Shown here one piece after another: positions 55,081 through 63,840 of a DNA stretch of 64,000 bases (positions are counted from its first letter, which is position 1; every line of letters begins with the position of its first letter). Position numbers and translations under genes: made by a program. The notes beneath the pieces were generated by a model. That model was not told the DNA's origin. It worked only from the letters and a program-made list of their open reading frames with translations, and did not search any database. The stretch is from Lewinella sp. 4G2 (GTDB lineage: Bacteria; Bacteroidota; Bacteroidia; Chitinophagales; Saprospiraceae). The DNA is taken from assembly GCF_001625015.1 (NCBI RefSeq), contig NZ_LVWJ02000011.1, positions 334,649-398,648 of the forward strand. The letters run 5' to 3'.

Positions 55081-57816
55081 CTACCGCATCAGCATCACGT
55101 CACCGGTAATGATTTCTTGCGTGCCATCCTGAAAGCGTATTACGGCACGATAGACGAAAACACTGATGCCGGAAGCCGCGTCATCCACCTTACCGTCCCA
55201 ACCGAGGCTTGGCTGGTTGACGGGTATATTTTCCAGGTGAACGACCTGCCCTCCCCAGCGGTCGAAAATGTCCAGCTGGGCAATTACCGTAGCGCCAGTT
55301 TTGTGGTAAAGCGTAAAACCGTCGTTGACACCGTCTCCATTAGGAGAAAAGGCATTCGGAACGTAAATGTCGCGAAGCGTTGGGACGTTTATGAGGACTT
55401 GGGTTCCTACCTGGCAGCCAAATTCAATATCCTCAACGGTGAGGTTCACAACCGTGTCGCGCACCGCCAAAAAGCCAAAATCGAGCCCAAATGTGGTGGC
55501 GCCCCCAAGTTGCCACCTCACAATCAAATCACGATCACGTGGTAAAAGCGGGTTCAAACGCACAAACTCACAAAACTGCGCGAGAATAGAATCGGGAAGA
55601 TTTATGTCCAGTGAAGGTGCCAACGTGAAGTCGACAATACCAGCTGCGGGGCAACCAGTAGGGGACGTCGCAAAGTAGGTATAGACACCACTACTATCGA
55701 ATTCACGAGAAGGAATGCCCAAGCCGTCTTCCCAGGAAAGAAAGTCTTCTGGTTGTGGAATGGTCAAGGTGAATTCATCGGTACAACTAGTCGTATCAAT
55801 GGTAGGGAAAGAGAATGCATCTGGTGTACGGAGCGTAAAGAAGCTTGTATCGCTGACGCAGGTATCCTGGCGGGCAATAACGGCATATAGTTCCTCCCCG
55901 GCCCCTGTTAAAGTGATCGAAGAAATGCGGTCCTCCATAAGCGTTCCCCCACCAGGCAACTGCCATTCGTATGTTACCCCCGGAGCCCCGACCGCCAAGA
56001 GGGTGACGAGGCTATCTGGGCAAAGCGTACCCTCCAAGGTAATAACCGGTGCTTGCAGACCTGTTTCCACTCCGCTGCCCTCCAGCAGGAAGTTACTAGG
56101 CAAATCAAACGGGCAGCCATCCGGTGCAGTAATGCTCAACTGATCGTACAAACCAAGAGATAATAACGGGGTCGAAAGGGTGTTTTCGGTTGCAGTCAAA
56201 GACAGGCTGTTCCTAACGCCTTCCGGACTTACGTAAGAAAAATTGTAAGCCAGGCCATCTTCAAAGCCAGAGCTGAAGAGGCTCATGAAGCCGGCAGTGG
56301 CTTGGCCACACGATACTGCCGCCTCCGAAGTGATGTCTACTTGCGGAGTGACCCGTTCACTTTCGATCAGGACCTGCCCGGTAGAAGTACAACCGGTGGC
56401 GCTGGTTACAGTAACAAAATGCAACCCTGCCACAAGCGCGCGGGCAGTATCCTCAGTTTCACCATTATCCCAAACGTAGGTGAAGGGGCCCACCCCTGCG
56501 CCTGGGGTGGCTACAGCTTCTCCGGGGGCGGTACAATCCGCGATTCTCAGTGGGTCGACCTTAAGTTGGCGGGGGAAAGAGCCGAAGATGGGGAGGGCAC
56601 CGACGAGCATTGTACCGTTTTCTATTGGTAACTCAGCAACATTGTATTCTAAATCACAATCTTGACCAGCCCCGTTTGGGTTATTGATGGCAGCCAAATG
56701 AGTGATTGTTTGGGCGACTTCTTCTCTTCTGTAATCAAAAACATTCGCCCAGTATATTTTTCCGTCCGGTCCATTCTGTAAGCCACCACTTCTAATGCTG
56801 TCGGTCTGGGTGACAATCTCATTTAGTTGTCTCGATGTAAAATCATACTGAAAAAGACTGGCTTGGTAGTAATCTGAGTAGTAAAGTTTGGTCCCATCCG
56901 GAGACATCGCTAGTCCGTAAGTCCACTCCACTTCAGGACCATTGGAGATAATGGTTGCAGGTCCGGGTGCGAATGTTCCGGTCGTGCGGTTAAAAGTTTG
57001 AAAACCGATGGGGCTTCTGCCAAGATTATCTTTTCTCCCAACTGAAAGTACCATGCGGCCAGAATTACCACCGTCTTCCTGATAGATCATTCGAAAGCCA
57101 AAAATGCCGTCATTAGGAGCAAGTTGGGTAGGAAAAAAATCAGTGAGTTGGTAAGTAGCGTGTTCATTTACTCCACTAGCTGCTACGTCAAACACGCGTA
57201 GCTGATTTTGATTGCGAAGCGCGATAAAGACCCAGGACTCCAAAGATTCGTCAGCTTTCGGTACTGCGTAGACTCCTTCGGCAACATTATCCCTCCCAGA
57301 AATAATTTGTACGTTTTTAACTCTGGGGTCGACATCACCAAGAGGTGCATCAATTGTTCCATTTCCAGCAGCATTAGTACGAACGCGCGTGTAATGCGCA
57401 CGTCTGGGCGCGAACTCAGTAGCGGCTTCTACGGTAAATAGAAGGTAGCTATTACAGTCGGTTGGATCCAACACAACCGCAGTTCCGTACATCGAACTAG
57501 AAGACCCTTCAAGGTTCCGCCCATTTGGCATCACATTATGATTTGCGTCGACTACGGTTTGACCATCACTATAAAAGATAATATCTCCCGAGGTTGGATC
57601 AACAATTGAGACATTGTTCTCCTGAAGTTGCAATGGAAATCTAACGTTGTTATACGGAACAAATCGGCCAAGATCCTGCGAGAAACGAATACCTGTTTGG
57701 GGATTGTTTGGCCCACCGCCCATGAACCACGTATGTCCAATTGTCTGCGCGCAAACACTTAACGACGAACAAAACAATAGCGAGATCAGGCAGGTAAAAC
57801 AGATCGGTTTGCGCAT
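55081..57816 (-). CDS. Secreted T9SS type B protein with beta-propeller-like N-terminal region (911 aa)
   Basis: The 911-residue protein has a signal peptide (ICFTCLISLLFCSSLSVCAQ). The N-terminal part (about 25-420) carries repeated blade-like strands such as NGPEVEWTYGLAMSPDGTKLYYSDY and SGGLQNGPDGKIYWANVF, typical of the beta-propeller in many gliding-motility-associated proteins. A SprB-like stretch (DCTAPGEAVATPGAGVGPFTYVWDNGETEDTARAL) and Ig/PKD-like domains follow. A type B sorting domain closes it (VPNAFSPNGDGVNDGFTLYH...FDRWGGQVVHL...GWDGKVDD). It is probably exported to the surface. Ligand and role are unknown. Copies of the composite repeat flank it on both sides. Confidence 0.9.
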   Translation of the reverse strand: MRKPICFTCLISLLFCSSLSVCAQTIGHTWFMGGGPNNPQTGIRFSQDLGRFVPYNNVRFPLQLQENNVSIVDPTSGDIIFYSDGQTVVDANHNVMPNGRNLEGSSSSMYGTAVVLDPTDCNSYLLFTVEAATEFAPRRAHYTRVRTNAAGNGTIDAPLGDVDPRVKNVQIISGRDNVAEGVYAVPKADESLESWVFIALRNQNQLRVFDVAASGVNEHATYQLTDFFPTQLAPNDGIFGFRMIYQEDGGNSGRMVLSVGRKDNLGRSPIGFQTFNRTTGTFAPGPATIISNGPEVEWTYGLAMSPDGTKLYYSDYYQASLFQYDFTSRQLNEIVTQTDSIRSGGLQNGPDGKIYWANVFDYRREEVAQTITHLAAINNPNGAGQDCDLEYNVAELPIENGTMLVGALPIFGSFPRQLKVDPLRIADCTAPGEAVATPGAGVGPFTYVWDNGETEDTARALVAGLHFVTVTSATGCTSTGQVLIESERVTPQVDITSEAAVSCGQATAGFMSLFSSGFEDGLAYNFSYVSPEGVRNSLSLTATENTLSTPLLSLGLYDQLSITAPDGCPFDLPSNFLLEGSGVETGLQAPVITLEGTLCPDSLVTLLAVGAPGVTYEWQLPGGGTLMEDRISSITLTGAGEELYAVIARQDTCVSDTSFFTLRTPDAFSFPTIDTTSCTDEFTLTIPQPEDFLSWEDGLGIPSREFDSSGVYTYFATSPTGCPAAGIVDFTLAPSLDINLPDSILAQFCEFVRLNPLLPRDRDLIVRWQLGGATTFGLDFGFLAVRDTVVNLTVEDIEFGCQVGTQVLINVPTLRDIYVPNAFSPNGDGVNDGFTLYHKTGATVIAQLDIFDRWGGQVVHLENIPVNQPSLGWDGKVDDAASGISVFVYRAVIRFQDGTQEIITGDVMLMR

Positions 57817-57954
57817 CGGAAGGAGATTGTTATCAGGGCTAGCCGAAGGTACGCATTATCGAAAGCAGACTATCCCCAACAGGTGCATTTGCATCGGATT
57901 GGTAGTAGCCTCTAGTTGTATAGTTTCCGAACTGTGGTCCCGAGCTGTAGGCAC

Positions 57955-58060
57955 CTTCACCCATTTCATCGCACCTGCGGCAGCGCCCTTCTATAGACTT
58001 TAGACGTTAGACTTTAGATTTTAGAGTGGCCGTCTAACATCTATCGTCTAAAATCTAAAG
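57955..58060 (+). repeat. Composite dispersed element, copy 2
   Basis: The order is CCCATTTCATC, the 18-mer (57971-57988), TTCTATA, GACTTTAGACGTTAGACTTT, AGAGTGGCCGTCTAACATC, TATCGTCTAAAATCTAAAG. It matches 54892-55005 and is better preserved in its right arm. It lies directly after the stop side of the DUF1501 gene and could act as a bidirectional hairpin terminator. Confidence 0.75.
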
Positions 58061-58063
58061 AAC

Positions 58064-59623
58064 TTACTCCTTCACGAAGCGCCTACTCGCCTGCACGCCA
58101 CCAGCCTCCATGACCCGGACGAGATAAGCACCTCGAGGCAAACGCGCGACGGGTACGGTAATGCGTTGATCTCCAGCGGTAAAGGACCGATCAGTTATCG
58201 GCAACACCAAACTACCAGCAGCGTTATAAACTGCAACGCTGACGCGGCCGCCGCCGGACCGGAAACCAACTGTCAATTGCTCACTAACGGGGTTGGGGTA
58301 GACGTTGAGGGAAAGGGCATTCGCGGCGTTGTTGCCCGGATCCTGAATGGACGTAGCGTTGCAAGCCCCAAACAACGGCAGGTGCTGGAAGTCAGTGGAC
58401 AACAACTGGCGGGCCGAAGCTTCGGGTACCCCGAACCAATCCATCAGCAGGGAGCCGTAGACGTCACGGAAGTCGTATTGCATCTCGACGCCAAGGCGGA
58501 TGTCGACGTCGACGGGTACGTTGGCGTTTTCACCAGTTACGCCCGGCTGGACGCAGGAGCCAAAGAGGAGCATCGGCGCTGCGTCGCCGTGGTCGGTTCC
58601 GTTGCTGCCATTGCCGACGATGCGGCGGCCGAACTCGGAATAGGTCATGCCCACCACCCGTTCTTCGAGGCCCTGAGCGGCGAGGTCCGCCTGGAAGGCC
58701 GCGATGGCGTTGGATAGGGTGAGGAGCAGATCGGCGTGTTCCCCGATGGTCGTATCCCCACCAGCCGCCTGGCCCGCGTGGGTATCGAAGCCACCGAGTT
58801 CGGCGACGTAGATGCGCGTTCGGGAGCCTCCGGAGATGAGCTTAGCGACGTCCTTCAGCTTTTGGGCTAGTTGGTTTCCGGCGGGGTAATCGACGGCATT
58901 CATACCCAGTTCGCCGGCCCGCTCGATGCTGGTCGCGTACTCGTTATTCTTGGCGATGGTATCGCGCAACCAACTGAGTTCGCGACCGTAATTCGTATCC
59001 AGCGTCGGGCCACCCTCGTATACGGGTAGCTGACCGATGCTGCCCAGACCAGCCAGTACCGTACTGTAATTACCGGCACGCCCTTGACAGGTCTCCGCTA
59101 GCGCGCTCCCCATGACGATGGCGAATGGATCGGGCTCCTCGGAATTAGGATAGCCTTCGGGGAAGGTCGGGGTCCGTGCATCCAGGTGGCGGCCCAGCCA
59201 GCCGGTCGTCAGTACCTCGTCGCTGTCGGAAGCCGTATTCATGATATCCGTCGAGCGAAAGTGGGAGCGGTTTTGCTCGGGGTAACCGACGCCCTGCACT
59301 ACGCTCACCTTACCTTCCTGGTATAACTGGTGGACACCCGCCATGGCGGGGTGGATGCCGAGGTTATCTTCCAGCGAAAGCACCTTGTTGGCGGGAATGA
59401 CGAGCTCCGGCCGGGCGGATGTAAGCCCCTCGTACTGGTCGAGCGGAATGATAGTATTGAGGCCATCGTTACCACCACGTAATTGCAGCAGTACGAGGAT
59501 GCGGCCATTATCTTCCATCTCCTCGGCCAGCCACGGCGCGGAGAGGGCGCTGAGCGGCGATCGGCTCAGCAGGAAAGGCAGGGGGAATACGGAAGCGCGG
59601 CGAAGAAAAGAACGGCGTTTCAT
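58064..59623 (-). CDS. DUF1501 protein with T9SS type A sorting domain
   Basis: The 519-residue protein belongs to the DUF1501 family, related to sulfatase/alkaline-phosphatase-like folds: LVLLQLRGGNDGLNTIIPLDQYEGL, HPAMAGVHQLYQEGKVSVVQGVGYPEQNRSHFRSTDIM, AELGGFDTHAGQ and VVGMTYSEFGRRIVGNGSNGTDHGDAAPMLLFG. The N-terminus (KRRSFLRRASVFPLPFLLS) looks like a twin-arginine signal. The C-terminus is a type A sorting domain (LNVYPNPVSEQLTVGF ending GAYLVRVMEAGGVQASRRFVKE). The activity is unknown. It is read with the DUF1800 gene 60 bp upstream, a pair that recurs in many bacteria. Confidence 0.9.
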   Translation of the reverse strand: MKRRSFLRRASVFPLPFLLSRSPLSALSAPWLAEEMEDNGRILVLLQLRGGNDGLNTIIPLDQYEGLTSARPELVIPANKVLSLEDNLGIHPAMAGVHQLYQEGKVSVVQGVGYPEQNRSHFRSTDIMNTASDSDEVLTTGWLGRHLDARTPTFPEGYPNSEEPDPFAIVMGSALAETCQGRAGNYSTVLAGLGSIGQLPVYEGGPTLDTNYGRELSWLRDTIAKNNEYATSIERAGELGMNAVDYPAGNQLAQKLKDVAKLISGGSRTRIYVAELGGFDTHAGQAAGGDTTIGEHADLLLTLSNAIAAFQADLAAQGLEERVVGMTYSEFGRRIVGNGSNGTDHGDAAPMLLFGSCVQPGVTGENANVPVDVDIRLGVEMQYDFRDVYGSLLMDWFGVPEASARQLLSTDFQHLPLFGACNATSIQDPGNNAANALSLNVYPNPVSEQLTVGFRSGGGRVSVAVYNAAGSLVLPITDRSFTAGDQRITVPVARLPRGAYLVRVMEAGGVQASRRFVKE

Positions 59624-59683
59624 GGATTGATCTTTAGGAAGGGGAAAAGCAGGGAACTAGATTAACGGAAGGAGCTCAACTCA

Positions 59684-61357
59684 CTAAATGAGTTGATACT
59701 CTGGCATTTCCGTCATGGCTCTTACCATTCGGCGCAGGTTATTTTCCAGGGAAGTAGCCAAGCCTTCATCGTTTGGATTCGCCAGGAGGGTAGCGTATTC
59801 TACCGACCACTGGGTTTCCGGCAGACCGGGCAAGAGCAGCTCCCGGAGGGCCTCCCGTTGTCCTTCCGGAATGGGCCGGGGGAAGAGCAAGCTTACCCAC
59901 TCGTCAATCATTGGCCAGAGCGCAACCGGATCGGGGAATTGCCGGACGAGCGCCAGCAAACTAAAGTCCACCACTCCGTAACCCTGAATACCGGGCGTAC
60001 GGCGGAACAGGTTGTTGATCATCTTATTGCGCAGGGCGAGCGTGGAAGAATTGATCCAGGACCGGTAGAAAAGCGGCTCCTGGTAAAAGGCCGGCCAACC
60101 GGAAACGGAGGGCGCGCGGAAGTCACCCATCCCCATTTGGTCCGCCCGCACGAACAGGGCATTGTAGAATTGCTGATCCGGATTATTCGGGTTGACGGGG
60201 ATGACCGCAAATTGCCGCACTAAGCCCACTACGTACTGAATGGGATGCTTGATCATCGGCCCCTGACTCTGGACGTCAAAGAAGTGCTGGCTGCCCAGCA
60301 GCGTCCGTACCACCGGCCCCACCACGTAGTCGTTGGCCCGCAACAGAGCCGCGAGCGGTTGGATGACGTTCGCTTCCACGGCGTCGGTGATCTCGTAGTA
60401 GACGAACCAACGGTAGAGCTTGCGGGCGAGGAACTCAGCTGCGGCATCCTTTTCAAAGATCAGATCAACGAGGCGCTGGTAGGTTGTTTCTCCCGTGCTG
60501 GGGAACTGGATACTACCGAAGCGAGGGCTCAATTGCACTGCCTCCGCGTCGTGGCGTGCGGGGACAAACTCAGCGGTAAGCGGGAGGGTGACGTCGCTCG
60601 CAAACGTCCGCTGGGTACGCCAGCCGGTCAGGGAGCGGGCCATAGCCACGACGTCTTCTTCGGTGTAATTCGTGTAGTCGCCGGGGCCGACTTGCGGTCC
60701 CTTACCCACGGTGAAGAGTTCCAGCAGCTCCCGCGCGTAGTTCTCGTTGGGCCGCCGCACGGTATTCTGGTTGCCGTTCAGGAAAGCCAGCATCACCGGG
60801 TCGACGGTAACGTCCTTCACCAATTGGCGGAAATCACCGAACGCGTTCTCGCGCAGCAGGGTGCTGTGCAGGTAGTTCCAGCGGACGTCCTGGTACAGGT
60901 CATTCGCGAAGTGGTCGTGCCAGAAAAGCACCATCGTTTCGCGGGCGCTGATGCCCTCCTCCACGCGCAGTTTATTGAGCCAGGACCGAAAACTGTTTTT
61001 TCGGATGCGGACGGCGACGATACGTTCGCCAACATTTTCTGGGTACGCGTACTCCGTCCAGCTCTCCCCGGCGGGCGTGATGCCATCGTCCTCCTCGGCG
61101 ATGGGCGGGGTGGGCAGCGGGAGCTCAGTCAGGAGTTGGTCCAGCGTCGCTTCGAGTCCTTGTTCCGTGGCGGTCCGCAGCGTTTCAAACGTAGCTCCGA
61201 AGGTAGCGCGGGCGAGGAGGTGGCCGGCCTCCTGTTTCGTCCACGGCCCGGTGTAGGGTTCCAAACCGGATGCAGAAGATACCATTGCGGGCGCTGCCGC
61301 AGGTGCCAGGTGAGGACGCAAGAAGGACCTCCGGCTAAGCGTAGTTGGCGTAGGCAT
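59684..61357 (-). CDS. DUF1800 family protein
   Basis: The 557-residue protein shows the DUF1800 order: AGHLLARATFGAT near the start, VLFWHDHFAND, LLRENAFGDFRQLVKDVTVDPVMLAFLNGNQNTVRRPNENYARELLELFTVG, EEDVVAMARSLTGWR, and a late PSVSGWPAFYQEPLFYRSWI. A twin-arginine-like start (LSRRSFLRPHLAP) suggests export. The leader segment APAAAPAM is encoded by an exact copy of the 18-mer (61289-61306). Function is unknown. It forms an operon with DUF1501, in which the two products presumably act together outside the cytoplasm. No T9SS domain is visible here. Confidence 0.9.
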   Translation of the reverse strand: MPTPTTLSRRSFLRPHLAPAAAPAMVSSASGLEPYTGPWTKQEAGHLLARATFGATFETLRTATEQGLEATLDQLLTELPLPTPPIAEEDDGITPAGESWTEYAYPENVGERIVAVRIRKNSFRSWLNKLRVEEGISARETMVLFWHDHFANDLYQDVRWNYLHSTLLRENAFGDFRQLVKDVTVDPVMLAFLNGNQNTVRRPNENYARELLELFTVGKGPQVGPGDYTNYTEEDVVAMARSLTGWRTQRTFASDVTLPLTAEFVPARHDAEAVQLSPRFGSIQFPSTGETTYQRLVDLIFEKDAAAEFLARKLYRWFVYYEITDAVEANVIQPLAALLRANDYVVGPVVRTLLGSQHFFDVQSQGPMIKHPIQYVVGLVRQFAVIPVNPNNPDQQFYNALFVRADQMGMGDFRAPSVSGWPAFYQEPLFYRSWINSSTLALRNKMINNLFRRTPGIQGYGVVDFSLLALVRQFPDPVALWPMIDEWVSLLFPRPIPEGQREALRELLLPGLPETQWSVEYATLLANPNDEGLATSLENNLRRMVRAMTEMPEYQLI

Positions 61358-61493
61358 AAAAGGGAATTACGTTTGTCATTTCCGACGACCGTGCAAGGAA
61401 GGCGGAAAAAGAATTGTTGGTAAGCGGTCACCGATCGGGGTGCAACCGGATCGGTGGGGTAGTAAAGTTAATGGGTTTTGGGGGAATGGGTAT

Positions 61494-61684
61494 CCTCTCC
61501 CCCGGCCCCTCTCCGTGGGAGAGGGGTGACCTGACTTAAAGGAATTTTCTAAGGAGTAAAGAAATTACAAGTCACAATGGATTGGCAACCGAGACTTGAC
61601 GGAGAATTATTCACCTCTAAAACGACTTAAGCCCCGGAGCATTAGCTCCCCTCTCCTCTACAGAGGGATGGGGGGGAGAGGGCC
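61494..61684. repeat. CCCCTCTCC-type element with inverted ends
   Basis: The left end contains CCTCTCCCCCGGCCCCTCTCC with a perfect 9 bp hairpin (61506-61514 with 61518-61526, loop GTG). The right end read on the minus strand begins with CCTCTCCCCCCCATCCCTC and contains GAGGAGAGGGG. The two ends thus form terminal inverted repeats of about 35 bp around an AT-richer core of about 110 bp. The 332 bp between the DUF1800 and glsA genes holds nothing else that I can see. Confidence 0.6.
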
Positions 61685-61689
61685 AAATT

Positions 61690-62601
61690 TTAAAATATAC
61701 TCCCCCCCACCCGAGTCGTGAACTGCTCCAAAAAGGCCATCCCGAAATGAGAGTTACCCTTCCGGTTAAGGGGCGGGCTCCAGACGGCAATGGCGTAATC
61801 CCCCGGCAGAACGGCGACAATGCCACCCCCTACCCCACTCTTGCCGGGGAGGCCGACGCGGAAGGCGAACTCCCCCGCCTCGTCGTACAGGCCGCAGAGT
61901 TGCATGATGGCGTTGATCCGTTTGGTCATATTCCCGGTGATGATCTGCTTCCGGCAGATGGGGCTGAACCCCTTATTGGCCAGGAACAAAAAGGTGTTGG
62001 ACAACTGGGCGCAGTTCATCTCCAGCGCACAGAGAGAGCAGTAGAAATCGAGGATGCTGTCGGTACCATTCTTGATGTTGCCGAAGGAGCGCATGAATTC
62101 GACGAGGGCCCGGTTCCGATCCGAATGCGCCCGTTCGGAAGCAGCCACGGTTTCGTTGTAGCCAATCGTGACGTCGCAGGAAAGTGATTGGACAAACTCG
62201 AGCAGATCCGCCTTCGGGTTGGCGAGGTAATCCAGCAGGACGTCGCAGACGACGAGGGCCCCGGCGTTCATCATCGGGTTTCGGGGGATGCCCCGGTCGC
62301 TTTCCAGTTGGATCAGGCTGTTAAAGGGGGTGCCGGAGGGCTCAACGTCCACCCGCTTCCAGAGGTCGTGGCCCAGCCGTTGGTAGGCCATCGTCAACGT
62401 CAGCACCTTGGCGATGGATTGGATGCTGAAGCCTTCCTGCGCATCCCCAAAACTGAATGCTCGCCCGTCGATCGTCATGGCGTGGACGCCGAATTTATCC
62501 GGGCTCACCTTGCCTAGTTCGGGGATGTAGTCGGCGACCTTCCCCGTGTTTAGGGAGGGGAGCTTGGCGTGGATGTCGGCGATGAGGTGGTTTACGTCCA
62601 T
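61690..62601 (-). CDS. glsA: Glutaminase A
   Basis: The 303-residue enzyme hydrolyses glutamine to glutamate and ammonia. It has the serine-dependent beta-lactamase-like fold of bacterial GlsA: the SxxK pair Ser 62 and Lys 65 in FSIQSIAKVLTL, the segment NPMMNAGAL, the stretch NETVAASERAHSDRNRAL, YCSLCALEMNCAQLSNTFLFLAN, and the oxyanion-side PGKSGVGGGIVAV. Length is normal for the family. It is divergent from the fic gene, and two of four TGATASTATCA boxes lie about 36-58 bp upstream of its start. That suggests shared control with fic. Confidence 0.93.
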   Translation of the reverse strand: MDVNHLIADIHAKLPSLNTGKVADYIPELGKVSPDKFGVHAMTIDGRAFSFGDAQEGFSIQSIAKVLTLTMAYQRLGHDLWKRVDVEPSGTPFNSLIQLESDRGIPRNPMMNAGALVVCDVLLDYLANPKADLLEFVQSLSCDVTIGYNETVAASERAHSDRNRALVEFMRSFGNIKNGTDSILDFYCSLCALEMNCAQLSNTFLFLANKGFSPICRKQIITGNMTKRINAIMQLCGLYDEAGEFAFRVGLPGKSGVGGGIVAVLPGDYAIAVWSPPLNRKGNSHFGMAFLEQFTTRVGGSIF

Positions 62602-62636
62602 TGGGCTAAAGATAGTTGGCTGGTGGGTTGGGGTTT

Positions 62637-62659
62637 GATAGTATCAGATGATAGTATCA
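62637..62659. promoter_or_regulatory. Operator-like pair on the glsA side
   Basis: GATAGTATCA occurs at 62637-62646 and 62650-62659, two near-palindromic boxes with a 13 bp period. They lie 36-58 bp upstream of the glsA start, where a -35 region would be. On the minus strand each reads TGATACTATC, the same core as the boxes beside fic. Confidence 0.6.
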
Positions 62660-62695
62660 CTGACGGTTTTGAGCTTACTCTGGGAAGGGATTTTT

Positions 62696-62759
62696 GACGT
62701 TAGATTTTAGATTTTAGAGTGGGGGCGCTCTAAAATCTAACTTCTGAAATCTAACGTCT
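62696..62759. repeat. TTTAGACGTTAG-type repeat as a long hairpin
   Basis: GACGTTAGATTTTAG...TTTAGAG at the left and CTCTAAAATCTAAC...AATCTAACGTC at the right pair over about 25-30 bases around a G-rich loop. It lies between the two operator pairs. It is the most symmetrical member of the dispersed family. Confidence 0.7.
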
Positions 62760-62790
62760 CTAGTATATCCACCAGAAACGCTTACCTTAC

Positions 62791-62813
62791 GATACTATCA
62801 AATGATACTATCA
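62791..62813. promoter_or_regulatory. Operator-like pair overlapping the fic start codon
   Basis: GATACTATCA occurs at 62791-62800 and 62804-62813, with the same 13 bp period as the glsA-side pair. The last base is the A of the fic ATG. TACCTTACG just before it (62783-62791) resembles a -7 box. A protein bound here would block transcription or translation of fic. Confidence 0.6.
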
Positions 62814-63775
62814 TGGCCTACAAACCGCCCTACACAGTCAGTACGGAGATGCTGGAGAAAGTGAGTGAGATCACCTTGCTCATCGGGCAGATTCAGGGAT
62901 ATCAACTGCTGACCGGCAACCTCAAGTTGAGGCGGCAAAACAAGATAAAGACCATTCTTTCCAGCCTCGCGATCGAAGGTAACACCCTGAATGAAGATCA
63001 GGTCTCCGCTATTCTTGACGGCAAGCCAGTGCTGGGGCCTCCGAAGGAAATTCTTGAAGTACAGAATGCACTGGCAGTGTACGACACCATCTCCGATCTA
63101 GACCCTTACAACGAAGATGATTTACTAAGTAGCCATCGTTTGCTGATGGGCGGGCTCATCCCGGATGCCGGTCGGTACCGGTCCGGAAGCGTGGGAGTAT
63201 TTGATGGTGCTAAGGTGATCCATCTCGGCCCTCCGGCCAAAATGGTGCCGCGATTGATGGGCAGTCTCTTCGACTATACTGCTGACTACCGGGAGGAAAC
63301 AATCATCAAAAGCTGTGTCTTCCATTATGAGTTTGAGTTCATCCACCCGTTCTCCGATGGAAATGGACGGATGGGTCGGCTTTGGCAGACCGTCTTATTG
63401 ATGAGCAAGTATCCCGTCCTGCAATTCGTCCCGTTTGAAACAATCATTCACCAACGGCAGCAAGGGTACTATCAAGCATTGGCCGATAGCCAGACCATTG
63501 GTAATTCTGATCCCTTCATCCTTTTCATGCTTGATGCACTACTCACGGCATTGACTTTTGAAACCGACAGGATCGGCGTGCGCCAGGACTTTGAAGGGCG
63601 CATGCTGGCATTTCGGGAAGCGCTTACGAAAAACACCTTCACGCGTAAGGATTACCAGCTCTACCACAAAACGCTCTCCTCCGCAGCCTCCAGCAGAGAT
63701 CTACGCCGGGGTGTAGATGAGAACTTACTTGCGCGGGAGGGTAAGCAGCGGACGACTACTTATAGGTTTCGCTAG
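62813..63775 (+). CDS. fic: Class II Fic AMP-transferase with C-terminal winged helix
   Basis: The 320-residue protein carries a complete Fic motif, HPFSDGNGRMGR at residues 178-189, which transfers AMP from ATP to a protein hydroxyl. An N-terminal inhibitory motif SLAIEGN (Ser 51, Glu 55, Gly 56; consensus S/TxxxEG/N) marks it as class II, self-inhibited. The segment PPYTVSTEMLEKVSEITLLIG precedes it. The C-terminus (FTRKDYQLYHKTLSSAASSRDLRRGVDENLLAREGKQRTTTYRF) is a winged-helix-like domain, which may bind the operator boxes over the start codon. The target protein is unknown. The ATG at 62813 is fixed by the position of the motif and by the boxes. Confidence 0.92.
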   Translation: MAYKPPYTVSTEMLEKVSEITLLIGQIQGYQLLTGNLKLRRQNKIKTILSSLAIEGNTLNEDQVSAILDGKPVLGPPKEILEVQNALAVYDTISDLDPYNEDDLLSSHRLLMGGLIPDAGRYRSGSVGVFDGAKVIHLGPPAKMVPRLMGSLFDYTADYREETIIKSCVFHYEFEFIHPFSDGNGRMGRLWQTVLLMSKYPVLQFVPFETIIHQRQQGYYQALADSQTIGNSDPFILFMLDALLTALTFETDRIGVRQDFEGRMLAFREALTKNTFTRKDYQLYHKTLSSAASSRDLRRGVDENLLAREGKQRTTTYRFR

Positions 63776-63840
63776 GGCTTTCAAGAGCCTAGTTGTGAAA
63801 AAGATACTGGTGGGGCTTTACTCTTTACCGGTCGAGATAA

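Noticed and set aside
60245..61423. A 392-codon plus-strand frame over the DUF1800 gene
   Set aside because: DUF1800 motifs are continuous on the minus strand; the plus frame is rich in His, Arg and Val without motifs, typical of a shadow.
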